NCBI RefSeq assembly: GCF_905475345.1
Contig: NC_066597.1
Location: forward strand, 1,318,501 to 1,382,500
Length of the DNA stretch: 64,000 nt
Direction of reading: 5' to 3'
Origin: Vespula vulgaris
Lineage: Eukaryota; Arthropoda; Insecta; Hymenoptera; Vespidae
A model generated the notes under the pieces. That model did no database searches, had not been told where the DNA came from, and saw only the letters and a program-made list of their open reading frames with translations. The position numbers were made by a program, and so were the translations under genes. Position 1 is the stretch's first letter; each line of letters begins with the position of its first letter. Below are positions 50,741 through 63,859 of this stretch, one piece after another.

Positions 50741-50775
50741 TTCTATGTGAGCCGTCGTTTCGCTAGGCAAGCCGA

Positions 50776-50802
50776 CGAAGAAGAAGAAGAAGAAGAAGAA
50801 GT
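50776..50802. repeat. GAA trinucleotide repeat
   Basis: About eight GAA units on the plus strand. Confidence 0.85.
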
Positions 50803-50845
50803 ATAGTTTGAGTCTACGAAAGATAAGGAAAGAAAATTGGAGATC

Positions 50846-50849
<4 letters not shown>

Positions 50850-50881
<32 letters not shown>

Positions 50882-50882
50882 G
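50850..50882. repeat. GA dinucleotide repeat
   Basis: An uninterrupted GA tract of about eleven units followed by imperfect GA. Confidence 0.85.
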
Positions 50883-52473
50883 GTTGGGCTAAGAAGTCAC
50901 GGTGCAGCGAGGCGAACGATCAATCACTTCGGAAGACGAGCGTGCTAGCCGCTCGGCCGCAAATAACTCGCGTTTTGTGCCGGTCAAAAGCTTCTCCTGG
51001 GACGTATTAGACTCGATTCACAGTTACTTTACTACGAACCAACTTCTTCGAACATAACAGATCATTTCGAAAAAGGATATCTTCTTTCTCTTCATTTTTT
51101 TTTTTCTATTAAGAACACGCGCTTTAAATAATTTTTTTCTACGCGTAGGTGGTATTTTCCATCGTACTTATATCGTACTTATCTGATAACATACTTACCG
51201 AATTCTTATCGTTTATGGTATCCAAGGGAAAGAAGAAGAGGAAAGAGAGGAAGAACTTATTACTAGTTCTGGAATTGCGCGATGCCATGGAATATATAAA
51301 CATTTTATAAATGAGCACCACGTGCTATCCTCGTAAATGTATTTCACACGAATCTTATCCCATCTCGTGTTCAGGAAATGGACCTTCTTTTTTCTTTTTC
51401 TCCCCACCCCTCTTTTTTCTAACATCATTTCCTACGCGCCAAGTTATATATTACTTATGATTTGTATCAAATTGAACAGGTGCCCTGTGTAACTTACCCC
51501 TTTTCTGTTTTTCTCTTTGTTTTTGTTTTTCGTAACGCCCGCTCATCGATATTAATGATCGTCGAATTTTGATTTCTCACGTAAATGAATTTCTTGTAGA
51601 TCCTGTGCATTTAACCCAATTTCAATGCACGTGTGTTGCATGCACATGTGTATGTATATATATATATATATATTTATACATAAATTTTTAATGTTAGAAG
51701 GTATATGTCCATGAGGGTAGTCTGCCCAATAGTTTCAGGTTTTAAAATACACGTTCGCTATTCTGTCGATCGGACTTTTAGACGCCTAAGAGTTGCTTTT
51801 ATAACCGGCGACGTCGGATAGGTCGTTTCTAACAGGTGCAAATGTATTATTCTGTGCACACTGATGCGCGTGTACAAACATACACACACACATATGCACA
51901 TAGATACACAATACACGCACAACTATACACATTGAATAGTACCGATGTAGCGCAGTAAAATCGAGATATTTATTGTCCTTCCGTCACGAGCGTTATAATA
52001 AGTAGAAACGTTGGGTTTATTACGCTTTACTGACCACTAAATAATCCTATCCCTTTGCTTGTTGGCGTGTGCACGTGTACAATCGAGTCGTGCCCGTGTG
52101 CATTCGTGTCTACCATTCCAAGTCACTGTGCATCAACTAAAGCTCGAAATAAACCACAGTTGGAGCTGGCTATGCGTCGTCCTCTCTTCCTTGTCGGTGA
52201 AATCGTGTGTCGTCTAGTATTGATCCATCGTTAATGCCAATTTTAAAGGTGAATTGATCAAATCAACGGGACAATTTCCATTTGAATTGTTTACATTTCT
52301 TAAATCTAGTCCAACGTTGAATTCTTTTCTCATTTGAGAATAACAAATTTGTCCTGATTAGAAGTAGGCGCTCGACCAAAATCTTATTTCTTTTTTAAGT
52401 TCTATACTATCGTATCTAAAATCTTATCTTTCTTCAATGATATTATGAAAAATAAATTGTTAGATATGTATAA

Positions 52474-52479
<6 letters not shown>

Positions 52480-52505
<26 letters not shown>
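52480..52505. repeat. TA dinucleotide repeat
   Basis: About 13 TA units. Confidence 0.85.
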
Positions 52506-52690
52506 GGGGTCTCTTTAGTTTTTAAAAATACCGATTTCAGAGAGAAACCTTTCTTTTTTTCTTCCAAATAAAATAATCACGTATCTTATCAAAAAGGATT
52601 CGTCTGAAAATAAAATTTCGTCGTACACGTGGCTATCGTCGTCTTGTTGATAGGAATAAAAATATGATGTATTAATATTTTTCAAATATC

Positions 52691-52760
52691 ATATATATAT
52701 ATATACATATATACATACATACATACATACATACATACATACACACACACATATACATAT
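52691..52760. repeat. Compound TA / CATA / CA microsatellite
   Basis: TA units, then about nine CATA units, then CA units, all purine-pyrimidine alternating. Confidence 0.9.
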
Positions 52761-53299
52761 ACACGGGGCCACGTGCGGACAAGTTTTCTTTCTTTTTTTA
52801 TATATTTTTTTCTTTATTTTCTTTTTCCTTTCCTCCAAGTCATACCGGAAGATCACAAAAAAAAAGTTCCTAATCTGGATGACTCGACTCGATCCTCGAT
52901 CATTCTGTCCCTCTCGGAAAGGATGTGAATGGTCGTCGATCGTCGTGTGTGAAATCGATGGGCAAGCGTTAAACGCGTACGGGCGCGATAAGCTAAACTT
53001 CTAGGCAATATGTATATCGTTCGGGGTATATAATTCACGGATATTCACGGGCGAGTAGCTCTCAATTCGATCGGACGTAGAGCGAAGATAACTTTAAAAC
53101 CTAGCAGCCGCATAATATACTGTCTGTGTGTTTTTCTAACGGTGTCACGTGATCGGAAACTTTTCGGAGATACAATCGCTATAAATTTTTACGTGAAACT
53201 TAAACGCTCTTTTACCTTTAACGCTATCCACACCAAAATTATTCCAATAAAATCAAAGCTAAACATTTGGAGTTGTTTATGAATGAATGTAATAATTTT

Positions 53300-53374
53300 T
53301 CTTTCTTTCTTTCTTTCTTTCTTTCTTTTTTCTCTTTCTCTTTCTCTTTCTCTCTCTCTCTCTTTCTTTTTCTC
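53300..53374. repeat. TTTC / TC polypyrimidine tract
   Basis: Seven tandem TTTC units followed by TC and TTTC mixtures; a strong homopyrimidine strand. Confidence 0.85.
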
Positions 53375-54515
53375 CATTCCGATTAATATTTTTTACTTCA
53401 AATACTATAGGATAGATCGATAGTACTTGAATGAATTTTTAAAAAATTGAGTGATCTTTCTCGTACAGTTTCTTTCTTTTTTACGATCGAACAGTTCCCC
53501 CCCCAAAAAAAAGAAAGAAAGAAAGAAGAAAAAGAATCATTTAGAAAGTTTCGGTTCAACCTGTATCACTATTGATAAATTTGATGATATCTACTGTACG
53601 TTTCAGTAACATCCCGTATCGGAAAGAGTAAGTTGGATCATGGCGAACAGATCGTGGCATGTAAAAACGATAACATTTTAAACAGGACTATCTCGGTTGG
53701 ATCGTACGGATCGTAAACGCTTTAATGAATACTTTCTCGTTCAACCGTTTGCCGTCCAACCGGCAAGAGGATTTTTATTTTCGCACGATAAAACGATTCT
53801 CAGCGTTTTGTACTGGTTCTTAAAATCTTACGAGCATCCTTGCACGAAACGTTTTTCTTGTCGTTTGTCGTTCCGGAATCGATCCTTTTCATTATTTCAT
53901 CGTGTACACGGTATTTTCATCGCGTACAAGGACGATTTTAATTGAAGTATTATTTTCTCACCTCGAGATCATACACTATTATTAGTACATTAAATTAGTG
54001 CTATATGTATATTAGTATTATATGAATGTTTTTATTTTCCTTTATTTCTTTATCTATTTTCTTCTTCTTTTTATTTTATTTATCTTCTTTGTTGCTTTGT
54101 CTCGTTTTTTAATTTTCTTTTTTCTTTCTTTTTTTTTTTTTTCATATTTCCTAAAACCACGACGTAATATCGTAAATCAAGAAAACACGTGATGTATAAT
54201 AATAAGAATGAAAAAAAGAAAAAAAAAGAAAAAAGAGAAATGGAGAACGCGATCCTTTTATTTCTCCCATCTCTATTTTTAATGCTTGAAAACATTTCAC
54301 GTTAATTTTCATGATATTCGTACGAATTTGTTGTTGTTTTTTAATTTATTCATTTCTTTTTTTTCCATTCGCTTTCTTTTTCTTTTTTTTTCCTCTTTGT
54401 TAACAAAACTCGTAAAATCGTAAATGGAGTAGTTAAACGTACGAATAAAAGGATAATGGAGGAAAAAATCGACATAGAAAGAAATGGTTTGGGACGAACA
54501 TGGCTTGTTCTTTCT

Positions 54516-54546
<31 letters not shown>

Positions 54547-54906
54547 CCTGTCTTTCTGTCTCTGTCTTTCGTGTTCTATGTTGGTTTATAATTATCACCG
54601 CAGTCGTACCGTCGCGGTCTCGCGAACGGTAGGTATGCGCAAACGTGTTCTAAGCGACGTGAAAGAGCCTTGCTAGTTGTGCGTCGGCTTCAAACTTGTT
54701 TCTTGCGTTCGACTATTTCTGTATCGCGTCTTTTGCCTCTGGGAAGACATTCTCGTCGATGTATTTAAATATACATATGTATATATGTGTCTATGAATTT
54801 ATCTATGTATCTATTGTATATACATATACGTATATGTATATTTCGAAATTAGCCGGGAGCAAAATCGATCTGTAATCGATTCGAACGTTTTAGCGCGTTT
54901 GTTTTC

Positions 54907-54909
<3 letters not shown>

Positions 54910-54963
<54 letters not shown>

Positions 54964-54970
54964 CCTCTTT
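54910..54970. repeat. TC dinucleotide microsatellite
   Basis: About 18 perfect TC units inside a longer homopyrimidine stretch. Confidence 0.9.
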
Positions 54971-56504
54971 TTTTTCTCTACATTTTTTTTCTCTACATTT
55001 TTTTGAAAAAAAATTTTTTTTTATATATCAAACGATCAAATAGTTCATTTATACAATGATATTATTTTTGATCTCACCGGGTTTAACGATCGTTTATATG
55101 AATATAGAATGATGGTGGTTCGATATCAGTATGCACGTGCATAATTTCTGCAGAAACGTGTAATATCGAGTTACGAAGACGTTATGGCGTTCGAGCAAGA
55201 CGATCGAAAGAGTTAATGGTATCTCTGATCTTGAAAACGATGCAGTCAAGTAATTATATCGATCGTTATTTCATCTCGACGTTTTTCTATTTTTAATTTT
55301 AACCCGTTAACCTTGGAAGATTTTCTCCCGATCATTGAACAGGTGGACGTAAGAAATTTATTTTTATTATCGTGGCTACATACGATGCTTTCAATTATTT
55401 TATTATATTATTTCTAATTTGTTTCAAACGAAACGTTTTAACGTCAATGCCAATAGTTTATATTTTTTTATGCTCCTTTTTTCTTTTCTACATTTTACTA
55501 TATGATTAATAATCGAATGATCGGATTGGAAATAGAAAAGTTTAGATAAATTAATAAAATAAAGCTGACGTCTCGGGACGTAATGCTTCCTCTTTCCTTT
55601 CTTTTTTCTTGTTTTCTTTCTCTTTTTTTACTTTTTTTTTATTCGAAGGAAAAACAAAAAAATGATTTATTTATTCTTTTATCAGTAAGATAAATGAGAT
55701 CTTCGCGATGAATTAATTTATTCTTTTAACAGGTTAATGTTAATTTCCAATTCTTGGCAAATCATTGAGACCTTGATCTTTCCAAAAACTTGGAACACAT
55801 CGATATATTTTCAGAAAGAGAAAGAGAGAGAGTGTGTGTGTAAGGGAGAGAGAGAGAGAGAGAGAGCGATAGTGAGAGAAAGATAGATGTATACGTATGT
55901 ATTATACGTTTCCGCGGCTTTACGAGATCATGATAAATTTGACACGAGATCATTTTTGTTCTTGTCTAACAGGTTCTAAAGGAAACAGGAAATTGAAGTA
56001 TTTTATTTATTCGTTTTTATTTATTTTATTTTTCTTCCTCTCTTTTTTTTTCTCTCTCTTCTTTCCCCCACTTCTCTCCACGTGATTTATATTTTTCTAG
56101 TTATTTCCTTTCGATTTTCACGTCAGGTCTTTCAGAGAGATTACACAGTCTCTCGATAAGCCCTTCACTGCTACGTTACGGGTGAAAGTGGAAGAGCGAT
56201 TTTAACCACCCAGTCTATTTCTTTTTTTTTTTTTTATATATATATATATATTTTTATTTGCTCCCTGTCCCTTCTACTTTCATTTTAATTTCAATTATGC
56301 TTTTCATTCGTTAATCTTATGCGTTTAAGGAACTCTCTAAAAAAAGAAAGAAAGAAAAAAAGAAAAAAAAGAAAATAAAAAAAAACTCAACCTACGTATG
56401 TATCTCTTGTAGATTAACGAGAGTATTACGAAATCGTTGAAACTCTCTCGAGGAAAGAGAGGAAAAAAAAAAGAGAGAAAGAAGAATCAGGACGATGCTC
56501 CGAT

Positions 56505-56650
56505 TTTTCTTCTCTCTCTCTCTTTTTCCCTCTGTCTCTTTTTTCTTTTTCTTTTTTATTTTTTACCTCCTCTGGGGATCAGCAGCACGAATTTATTGTA
56601 CTCTCGAGCAGAAAGAGAAAGACAGAAATAGAGAGAGAGAGAGAAAGAGA

Positions 56651-56681
<31 letters not shown>

Positions 56682-56690
56682 CGAAAGATA
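56505..56690. repeat. TC tract and GA tract in inverted arrangement
   Basis: A pyrimidine tract (about 56510-56560) is followed 60 bp later by a GA tract (about 56625-56682). The tracts are roughly complementary to each other, so an imperfect hairpin is possible. Confidence 0.75.
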
Positions 56691-56772
56691 CCTCTTCAAA
56701 GCTCTTATATCGTTTCGCGACAATGTCCTGTTGATATGCGATTGTAACAAACGTAGTATATATATACCTAAA

Positions 56773-56803
<31 letters not shown>

Positions 56804-57134
56804 ATTTCATGTATATATGTGTGCACGTATAAACGTTTCTTTGTTCCGTTGGCTTCAGAGAATATAGAAAGGGTGGGAACGGAGAGAGACAGGGAAGATG
56901 AAGATTAAAGAGATGAAGAAAAATCCGTCAACACTCTCGGACTGGTTGTTTTGTTTTCTGCACGATTTACTTCTCTTATGAAAGCTTCTGTTCTTATCTT
57001 CACGTGTAATGGTCATTTTTCCTTAAATTACGGTACTCTTATGGCGTTGCGTCACGTAACATCATCTAGACCGATGTAACGGTTCTTACATAACAACTCT
57101 TTTACGTAAGACTTTCATCTGAACAACTATACGG

Positions 57135-57272
57135 CGACTCCCTCCCTCCCTTCCTCTCTCTCTCTCTCTTTCTTTCCCCCTCTCTCATATCCCCTCTCTT
57201 CCCCCCCTCTCTTTTTCTCACTATCTCGCTCACTCATTCAATCACTCTCTCTTTCTCTTTTTCTCACTCTCG
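57135..57272. repeat. Imperfect CT-rich tract
   Basis: Roughly 140 bp almost entirely of C and T on the plus strand (ccctccctccc, tctctctc, ccccctctct). Confidence 0.85.
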
Positions 57273-59109
57273 ATGGTAGAGAAGTTAACCTTGAACCAGA
57301 AAGCCGACTACTCGGATCTCCTGCGAATGCATCTTTCTGAAACTGCTATATTCGCTTTTTATTTCTTTCCTTTCCTTTTTTTTTTCTTTTATTTATTTAT
57401 TTTTTTCAAATCTTCTTTCCAACGCGCACACACTTTTTTTTTTCCTTTTTTTGTTCTTTTTGTTTATATTTTTTCTCCTATCTATTCTTTCAATCAACTC
57501 GTTAACGAGGAACTTAAAAAAATTGTTGATTTCATTAAACACGCGTAAAAAATATTTCTCTCAAAAGTTTGTTAATTGCAAACAACAACGAAAGAATGAC
57601 AATTGGAGGTAACTTAGAAAACGATCGTAAATTCTCTTTTATCACCGACATATATGATTCATCTTTCAAGTTCATTGGACTTTTCCTCTTTATGATTTAC
57701 TTACTCTTCTCAATCTACACCTACACCTTTTCTTCTATATATCTCAATCTTAAATTATACGACGAATGACGGACACACCTGTCACGTTACAGACGATCTT
57801 TACAAACACTTTCTATATAAAAGAAGATTCCATTAAAACAATAATATCTATAGAAAAAAAAAAAAATATATTTCATTATATATTTATCGTATATATATTT
57901 CGTTGGGTTTGTATAATAAAAATCAATGGTTTCACTTTGGCCTGGTTCCAATGGGATCGATCAAACGGTTAACCCTGTTTCTCGACGTGTCTAAGAATTT
58001 TTTTCGATTTTTAGGACTAACTGACGACTGAGTTGATCGGCGAGAACGAAGTTTCGGAATGTTCTTTCCTTTTTCAGGATATTATTAACGTAATCGAAGG
58101 AAAATCGAGTGGAAAATCTCATCTTTCTTTTCTTTTTTTTTTTTTATTTGATTCTGAGCATAAGAGCTAAAGGGGCAACAGGTACCCACACATTGCCATA
58201 AGCTTTTCTTCGGGTCTAAGATACTACTAACCCGGCCGCCACGTGCTCGCTCTAAATATAGTTTCCTACGGCAAGTGTCCTCGTCTTTCTGCTTTCCTAC
58301 TTCGTCTTTATCTCTCTCTCTGTCTTTCCATTTTTTCTTACGTCTACCTTTTCCTTTCTTCTTTTCTTTTTTTTTCTTTATACTCTGCCAACCTTAGACG
58401 TCATTTTTTATCATACTTACCAAAACTGGACAACAAAAGTACGAGAAAGAAGTTTCCTATGTCTTTCTCAAGTTCGTAGATATGTCACCGAACTGTATGA
58501 TTCATTCTTCGAGACGTACATTTTTCATTCGATAAGATCCACACGTTTCTTTCACGCCCTCTCAACTATATCCCTACCATCGCCCTCTTCCAACCATTCC
58601 CCCCCCCCATGTCATATCTTTTTGCATAATGCATTATCATCATTTCTCATGTACACCGCATTGCGTTGTCCCTTGTATGTATTATACCTACTGGACTGCG
58701 GATATGTCTTCAACTTAAAACGAAGTAACGTTTGACCTGATACTGCGGGAAACAGTAAAATTGATGAGAATAATCGTGTGTGTATATATATATATATTCT
58801 ATGTACATGCAAATCCGTGTACATGTATGTCTAGGTGTAGGTCTGTGGTATTTGAAGAAGTTGGAATATAAATGACAGCGTCAAGATTCGTGAGATAGAA
58901 AGTGACTAGAGAGATATAACTCGTTCAAATTACTGTGAAAACTTTCGTACTCGTTCGATCAAATGTATAAAGTAGAAGAAGGCATACATATACCTATCAC
59001 ATCAATGTGCCCAGCTGCAGGCATCTCCGTCGACGTCGTGGCTTTTCCGAACGCGTTGCTTTGCTCTGCCTGTTTATTCTATGAATAAAAGGGGGCCGAG
59101 ACTAGGTCT

Positions 59110-59156
59110 TGTGGTTGAAGTAGAAGAAGGAGAGTAGGGAATGGTAGTAGGGAGAA

Positions 59157-59248
<92 letters not shown>

Positions 59249-59400
59249 ATAGTAATAGTAATAGTAGTAGTAGAAGAAGAAGACGAAGATGAAGACGAAG
59301 ACGAAGACGAAGAAGAAGAAGAAGAAGAAGAAGAAGAAGAAAGATGATGAGGAAGAGAAGGAGGAGGAGGAAGAGGAGGAGGAGGAGGAGGAGGAGGAAG
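59110..59400. repeat. Large compound trinucleotide array (GTA, then GAA/GAC, then GAG)
   Basis: About 30 GTA units (59159-59248) grade into GTAATA, then GAA/GAC units (59269-59342), then GAG units to about 59400. Nearly 290 bp contain almost no pyrimidine besides T of GTA. Translation gives only homopolymers, so no gene is called. Confidence 0.95.
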
Positions 59401-59497
59401 TGGACGACAGGATAGTTATGCGAATAACTTGAGGTTGGCACCGACCATCTCAACTCCGTCCAAACCTTTTCTCTGTCTCTCTTTCTTCTCTTCTTTT

Positions 59498-59582
59498 TCT
59501 ACTTCTTCTTCTTCTTCTTGTGCTTCTTCTTCTTCTTCTTCTTCTTCTTCTTCTTCTTCTTCTTCTTCTTCTTCTTCTTCTC
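59498..59582. repeat. TTC trinucleotide repeat
   Basis: About 27 TTC units interrupted once (ttgtgc at 59518-59523). It is the reverse complement of the GAA block 160 bp upstream. Confidence 0.95.
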
Positions 59583-59700
59583 TGAGTCCCTCTTCTCTTC
59601 AACTTGCCACAGCCAATTTCTGTCCCGTCGCATTTGTCTCCCTTGCCAATTGCAAAGAGTGTTGTTCGTGCACATACACATACAGAGACAGATACACATG

Positions 59701-59708
<8 letters not shown>

Positions 59709-59757
<49 letters not shown>

Positions 59758-59772
59758 CATACATACACACAC
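59709..59772. repeat. TA / CATA microsatellite
   Basis: About 21 TA units followed by CATA and CA units. Confidence 0.9.
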
Positions 59773-60096
59773 ATTATATTCGATTTCTTAAAGAAACCGA
59801 AAGAGATAGGGATGTGCAGACAAGACATATGAACAGAGATTGTCCACGTGTCGTTGGAGGAACGAGGAAAGAGGTCTTGAAAAGCGGACTAACCAAATTC
59901 CGTTGAGGTGGATACCTCGGCACGGTCAACGATCGCCAACCATATATCCAAGATCCAAACCAAACGAAATATCGTGGTTTACTTTGGAAAAGAAATAATC
60001 GGAGGGTGGGAAATAACAGGTTTCTCGTGAAGAAAATCGCGCGGCTTTTCTATTATTAATATCTCATATATGTCTTTTACGTATAGCTTTACTTAG

Positions 60097-60142
60097 GAAA
60101 AGTAAGTAAGTAAGTAAGTAAATAAGTAAGTACTTACTTTAG
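60097..60142. repeat. AAGT tetranucleotide repeat with palindromic end
   Basis: Seven to nine AAGT units, closing in the palindrome aagtacttactt. Confidence 0.85.
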
Positions 60143-60295
60143 ACTTAATAACGTATGTCTCTTTGCTATGGCTCTTTAATTGCGCGAGGCAACGATCCAA
60201 CTGATCGTGTCAAGGGTACGCGATATATTCTTACGTGTTCTTATATATACTTTGACTACCTGTCTACGAATGTATCGTATATACATTTATATATA

Positions 60296-60298
<3 letters not shown>

Positions 60299-60333
<35 letters not shown>
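60299..60333. repeat. TA dinucleotide repeat
   Basis: About 16 TA units. Confidence 0.9.
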
Positions 60334-60336
<3 letters not shown>

Positions 60337-60646
60337 CTAGTTTTACGTTGAATCGACGATGAACGCTAGAGTCTCGCGAGTTCGATCGTGAGAAGAGCCA
60401 ACGGTTAGACGAGCCCCGCGGAAATTTAATTAAAATCTATCGCGGGATTCATCGAACTTCTCTACCCGTAGTGTAGATTTACAGTAAGCCGATGTAACTG
60501 CATACTCCTGATGCTTTATATGTTGTCCTATTTATTGAAGGGCTTTGTCGTATTTCTCGTTGCTCGTACCTGGATACGCTTCACCGACACCTCGTCCAAG
60601 TATTGTTCTCGCTTCGTTGAATAAAACGCGAATATAGTCCGGCCCC

Positions 60647-60649
<3 letters not shown>

Positions 60650-60678
<29 letters not shown>

Positions 60679-60695
60679 ATAATAATAATAACAAC
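60650..60695. repeat. CAA / TAA trinucleotide repeat
   Basis: About nine CAA units followed by four TAA units. Confidence 0.85.
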
Positions 60696-61159
60696 GACAA
60701 TAACATTTTGTAATCTACGTAAGTCGTACGTTTTGTAGTCTTTTTTTTTTGACTTCGACTTTTCGCTAGAGCAATTATGACATTTATTCCTTTCGAAGAT
60801 AGAATTTTATCGAGGAAATAGCAAGGAAAAAAAAAAAGAAATAAAATAAATCAAGTCGACGAACGAAGAAGCTGAAAGTGCCGAATCATCTGGGAAACCA
60901 GAGATTCAATGTTCACTCCAGCACTCCGGTAAGGGGATCCAGAATCAGAATCGCGTTTAAGCCGAGCCCCCTTTACTTCTCTACGTTGCATTTCCGTTAA
61001 GCCAACTTCCCTGCGGCGCAATTTTTAATCCTTCTTATAACTCCAACCACGACGACGATTTATCGTCGAGCCGGTTAGAATTTCCTATTTTCATCAATCC
61101 CCAACGAACGAGTCACTACTACCGATGGGATTCTTGGTATTGTGGTCGAACGTCGAACG

Positions 61160-61167
61160 TGACGTCA
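61160..61167. promoter_or_regulatory. Palindromic CRE-type octamer
   Basis: A perfect TGACGTCA lies in one of the complex islands. It matches the CREB/ATF consensus, but one octamer can occur by chance. Confidence 0.3.
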
Positions 61168-62269
61168 AGTTATGCTTGCGCGCGTTTTAAACGATCATTC
61201 TTCTTATGAATAATATATTCTCATAGTTATAGAGTATCGTTAAAGTTTTTCTAACAGAAGAACCAACTTCGTACGATTGTATCTGCATTATGTTAAATGT
61301 GTTGTGATATTCCGAATAGAAATCGTTTTTGATATTAGAGAAAGACCGTAACAAAGTTCTAAATTGTTCAATCGTGTAATTTCTGTTAATGGGAAGCATT
61401 TTTCGGATCCATTGTTAGTAGAACAGTACTTAGATACTTCAAAGATTACCCACTCATAATAGTTCTCTATTATCTTTCAAAAAATTCGATCGAGATATTT
61501 ATTAACAAAAAAATAACTTTTTTTTTTCTTTTTCGTTTTTGTTTCGATGTTAAACGATTTAGTTTTCAATACGAAGAGACAGATATAATCATTAATTTAA
61601 TCTACAATTCGAAGGTTTCGATGCCTTATCTATAGTTACGCGATATCGTGTATTTGATAATCTTCAGAGGAATCCGATCTTCGTTCGCGTTGCTGTTATT
61701 GTTGTTGTTGTTGTTGTTTGGATTAGAATAAATTAATTCGTTAAGTTTTCAGAAAAGAAAAGAAAACGGAGAGAGAAAAAACAAGAGATTGCATCGTATA
61801 GAGCAAAATGCTTGGATCAAAGTGATAGGCTTCTATATTTTTCTTTGTTAATTAAAACATACTTCGTTTGCTTGACAATAGGTATAGTGACGGTCAGGAA
61901 AACTTTTAAGTCTTTATTTTCGCATTAAAGATGACATTTTCGCAGAACGTAAAAACGTCGATGGGACTTTGGTATCGTGAGAATCTTGGTTGGATTCAAG
62001 TTGGTTGAAAAGAAATGCGAAGGAACGAGAGAAATAGTCGTGTAGTCGTGTAGTCTCGAAGAGTCGGAACACGTTGGACATAGCACTTAAGATTTTTCTG
62101 GATGACGTAGAAGATGACCAACGTCATCCAACTTTTCAACACTACATACATATCTACACTTTCGAGTATGCCGCTTTCATCTTTGCCTTACCTCATCTCA
62201 TCGAAGCACGTATTTTTCTTAACGATCTTCGCATGACGGCATCTTACGGATTTATAGGTGAACACTGAG

Positions 62270-62308
<39 letters not shown>

Positions 62309-62330
62309 TTTTCTCTCTTTCTCTCTCTAT
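62270..62330. repeat. TC dinucleotide microsatellite
   Basis: About 15 TC units followed by imperfect TTTC/TC. Confidence 0.9.
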
Positions 62331-62593
62331 CTCACTGTCTGTGTTTTTTCACAGAACACATACATTGTTACACATTGATCTTCTTTGACGCGAACGAGTT
62401 GTCCCCCCGAAAAAGAGGTTTCGTCTTTTTCACCAAGTTTCTTGGGTCTCTTACTTTTTCTACAAGTGCGTTTTAATAAAAAAGGATGCTCCCTCTCGAC
62501 GAAGAAAAGCTTCAAAGCTTCTTCCTTTTCCTTTTTTCTACTAAATTATCTACACTGCAAATACTTCCAAGTTCGTCTTGGGATTTATTTATT

Positions 62594-62652
62594 TCTTCTT
62601 CTTCTTCTTCTTCTTCTTTTTGTTGTTGTTGTTGTTGTTCTTGTTATTATTA
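62594..62652. repeat. TTC then TTG/TTA trinucleotide repeats
   Basis: About eight TTC units, then six TTG and three TTA units. Confidence 0.85.
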
Positions 62653-63744
62653 TTTTGGTGCTTTACCTGAATGCTGTATCGTTTCTTATTAAATGCTTTT
62701 TAGACATGTGTGTGCGTGTGTATATATATATATATATTTTAAGAGTATCATTACGAGAGAATTCAAAAGATTTATTTCAATTTATTGTTAGAACTTTGGC
62801 AAAGACTAACGTAGGGAAGACAAATCTAACTTCCTATTTCAATTATTATAGCTCATTAAGATACAACTGGTGCGCGTACCATTCGGTCTCTTTCTCTTAA
62901 CTGTCAAGGTGGTAGATGGATCGTGTCTATGAAAGCACAAATCCTCTTTCACCTAACGGCATAGAAATATGACGATAGCAAATAGCCCGAGAGTAGATCT
63001 TCTCTATCAAACAGAGGCAAACTTTGGAAATGGAGTGTAATAGAGGAATTGGATTTCTGTGAATTTTCAAAAAGAGACAATGTTGTATTCTTTCGGCGAT
63101 TCTATCGTCAAACCGATGACTTTAATACTTGGAAATCTTTCTTACTTCGAGTGCTTTCTCCGATCCTCCCTGACTATTGGCAATCTGGTCTGGTTACGAT
63201 ATTTTCCTCTTATTCAATAACTTGAACGTTTTCCAATCATACTTTAACATTTTACGATCAGAATTTTCTATATTAGTTAACATTCGAGTTCCAAGAAATA
63301 CATACGTATTTCAAACATATTATCCTCATTTGTCAATCACAATATTCATTAATATCTCTCGATCTTTGTCATTAATTCATATTTTAGTTGAGCTGAAATA
63401 TTTCTATGCCATATCATGCTTAGTTTTACTGATAGAAAATTTATATATATATACATATATACGAAAGCTTTTAAACAAGCGACGACTTCTTTGATTATCT
63501 AAAATTTCGATTAGAATTCCGCGAACAAAATCGAAGTTCTTGATTTGGAAGGAGTTCAAATATTGAAGTTTCCTGATTTCTAGGAGAGTATTTTCAGAAA
63601 CAAAACCGTGTACTGAAAGGGAAGAGCCGATGGTTTAAGAGCCGAACACGATGAAAATGCGTTTACTATGGGGGCGTGGACGTGGGACATCGTGTGTTCG
63701 TAGTGATACACACATGGGAAGAAAGAAACAGAGGATAGCATGTA

Positions 63745-63840
63745 GATAGACCGAGAGAAAGAGAGACAAAGAGAGAGACGAAGAGACCGAAAGAGAGAGC
63801 GAAAGAGAGAGAGAGAGAGAAAGAGAGAAAGAGAAGGAGT
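63745..63840. repeat. GA-rich purine tract
   Basis: Nearly 100 bp of GA and GAAA mixtures on the plus strand with few interruptions, directly upstream of the CpG-rich window end. Confidence 0.85.
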
Positions 63841-63859
63841 ACGCGTGTGTGAGTGCGTG

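Noticed and set aside
57273..57548. Plus-strand frame starting MVEKLTLNQKADYSDLL
   Set aside because: The first 25 codons look protein-like, but the frame runs directly into poly-Phe from poly-T, and no donor follows the good part in frame.
59079..59453. 124-codon frame, almost all Leu
   Set aside because: Pure translation of the trinucleotide array; no codon diversity.
59429..59906. Overlapping frames with Ser, Arg, Lys or Phe runs
   Set aside because: Translations of the TTC and TA repeats in different frames and strands.
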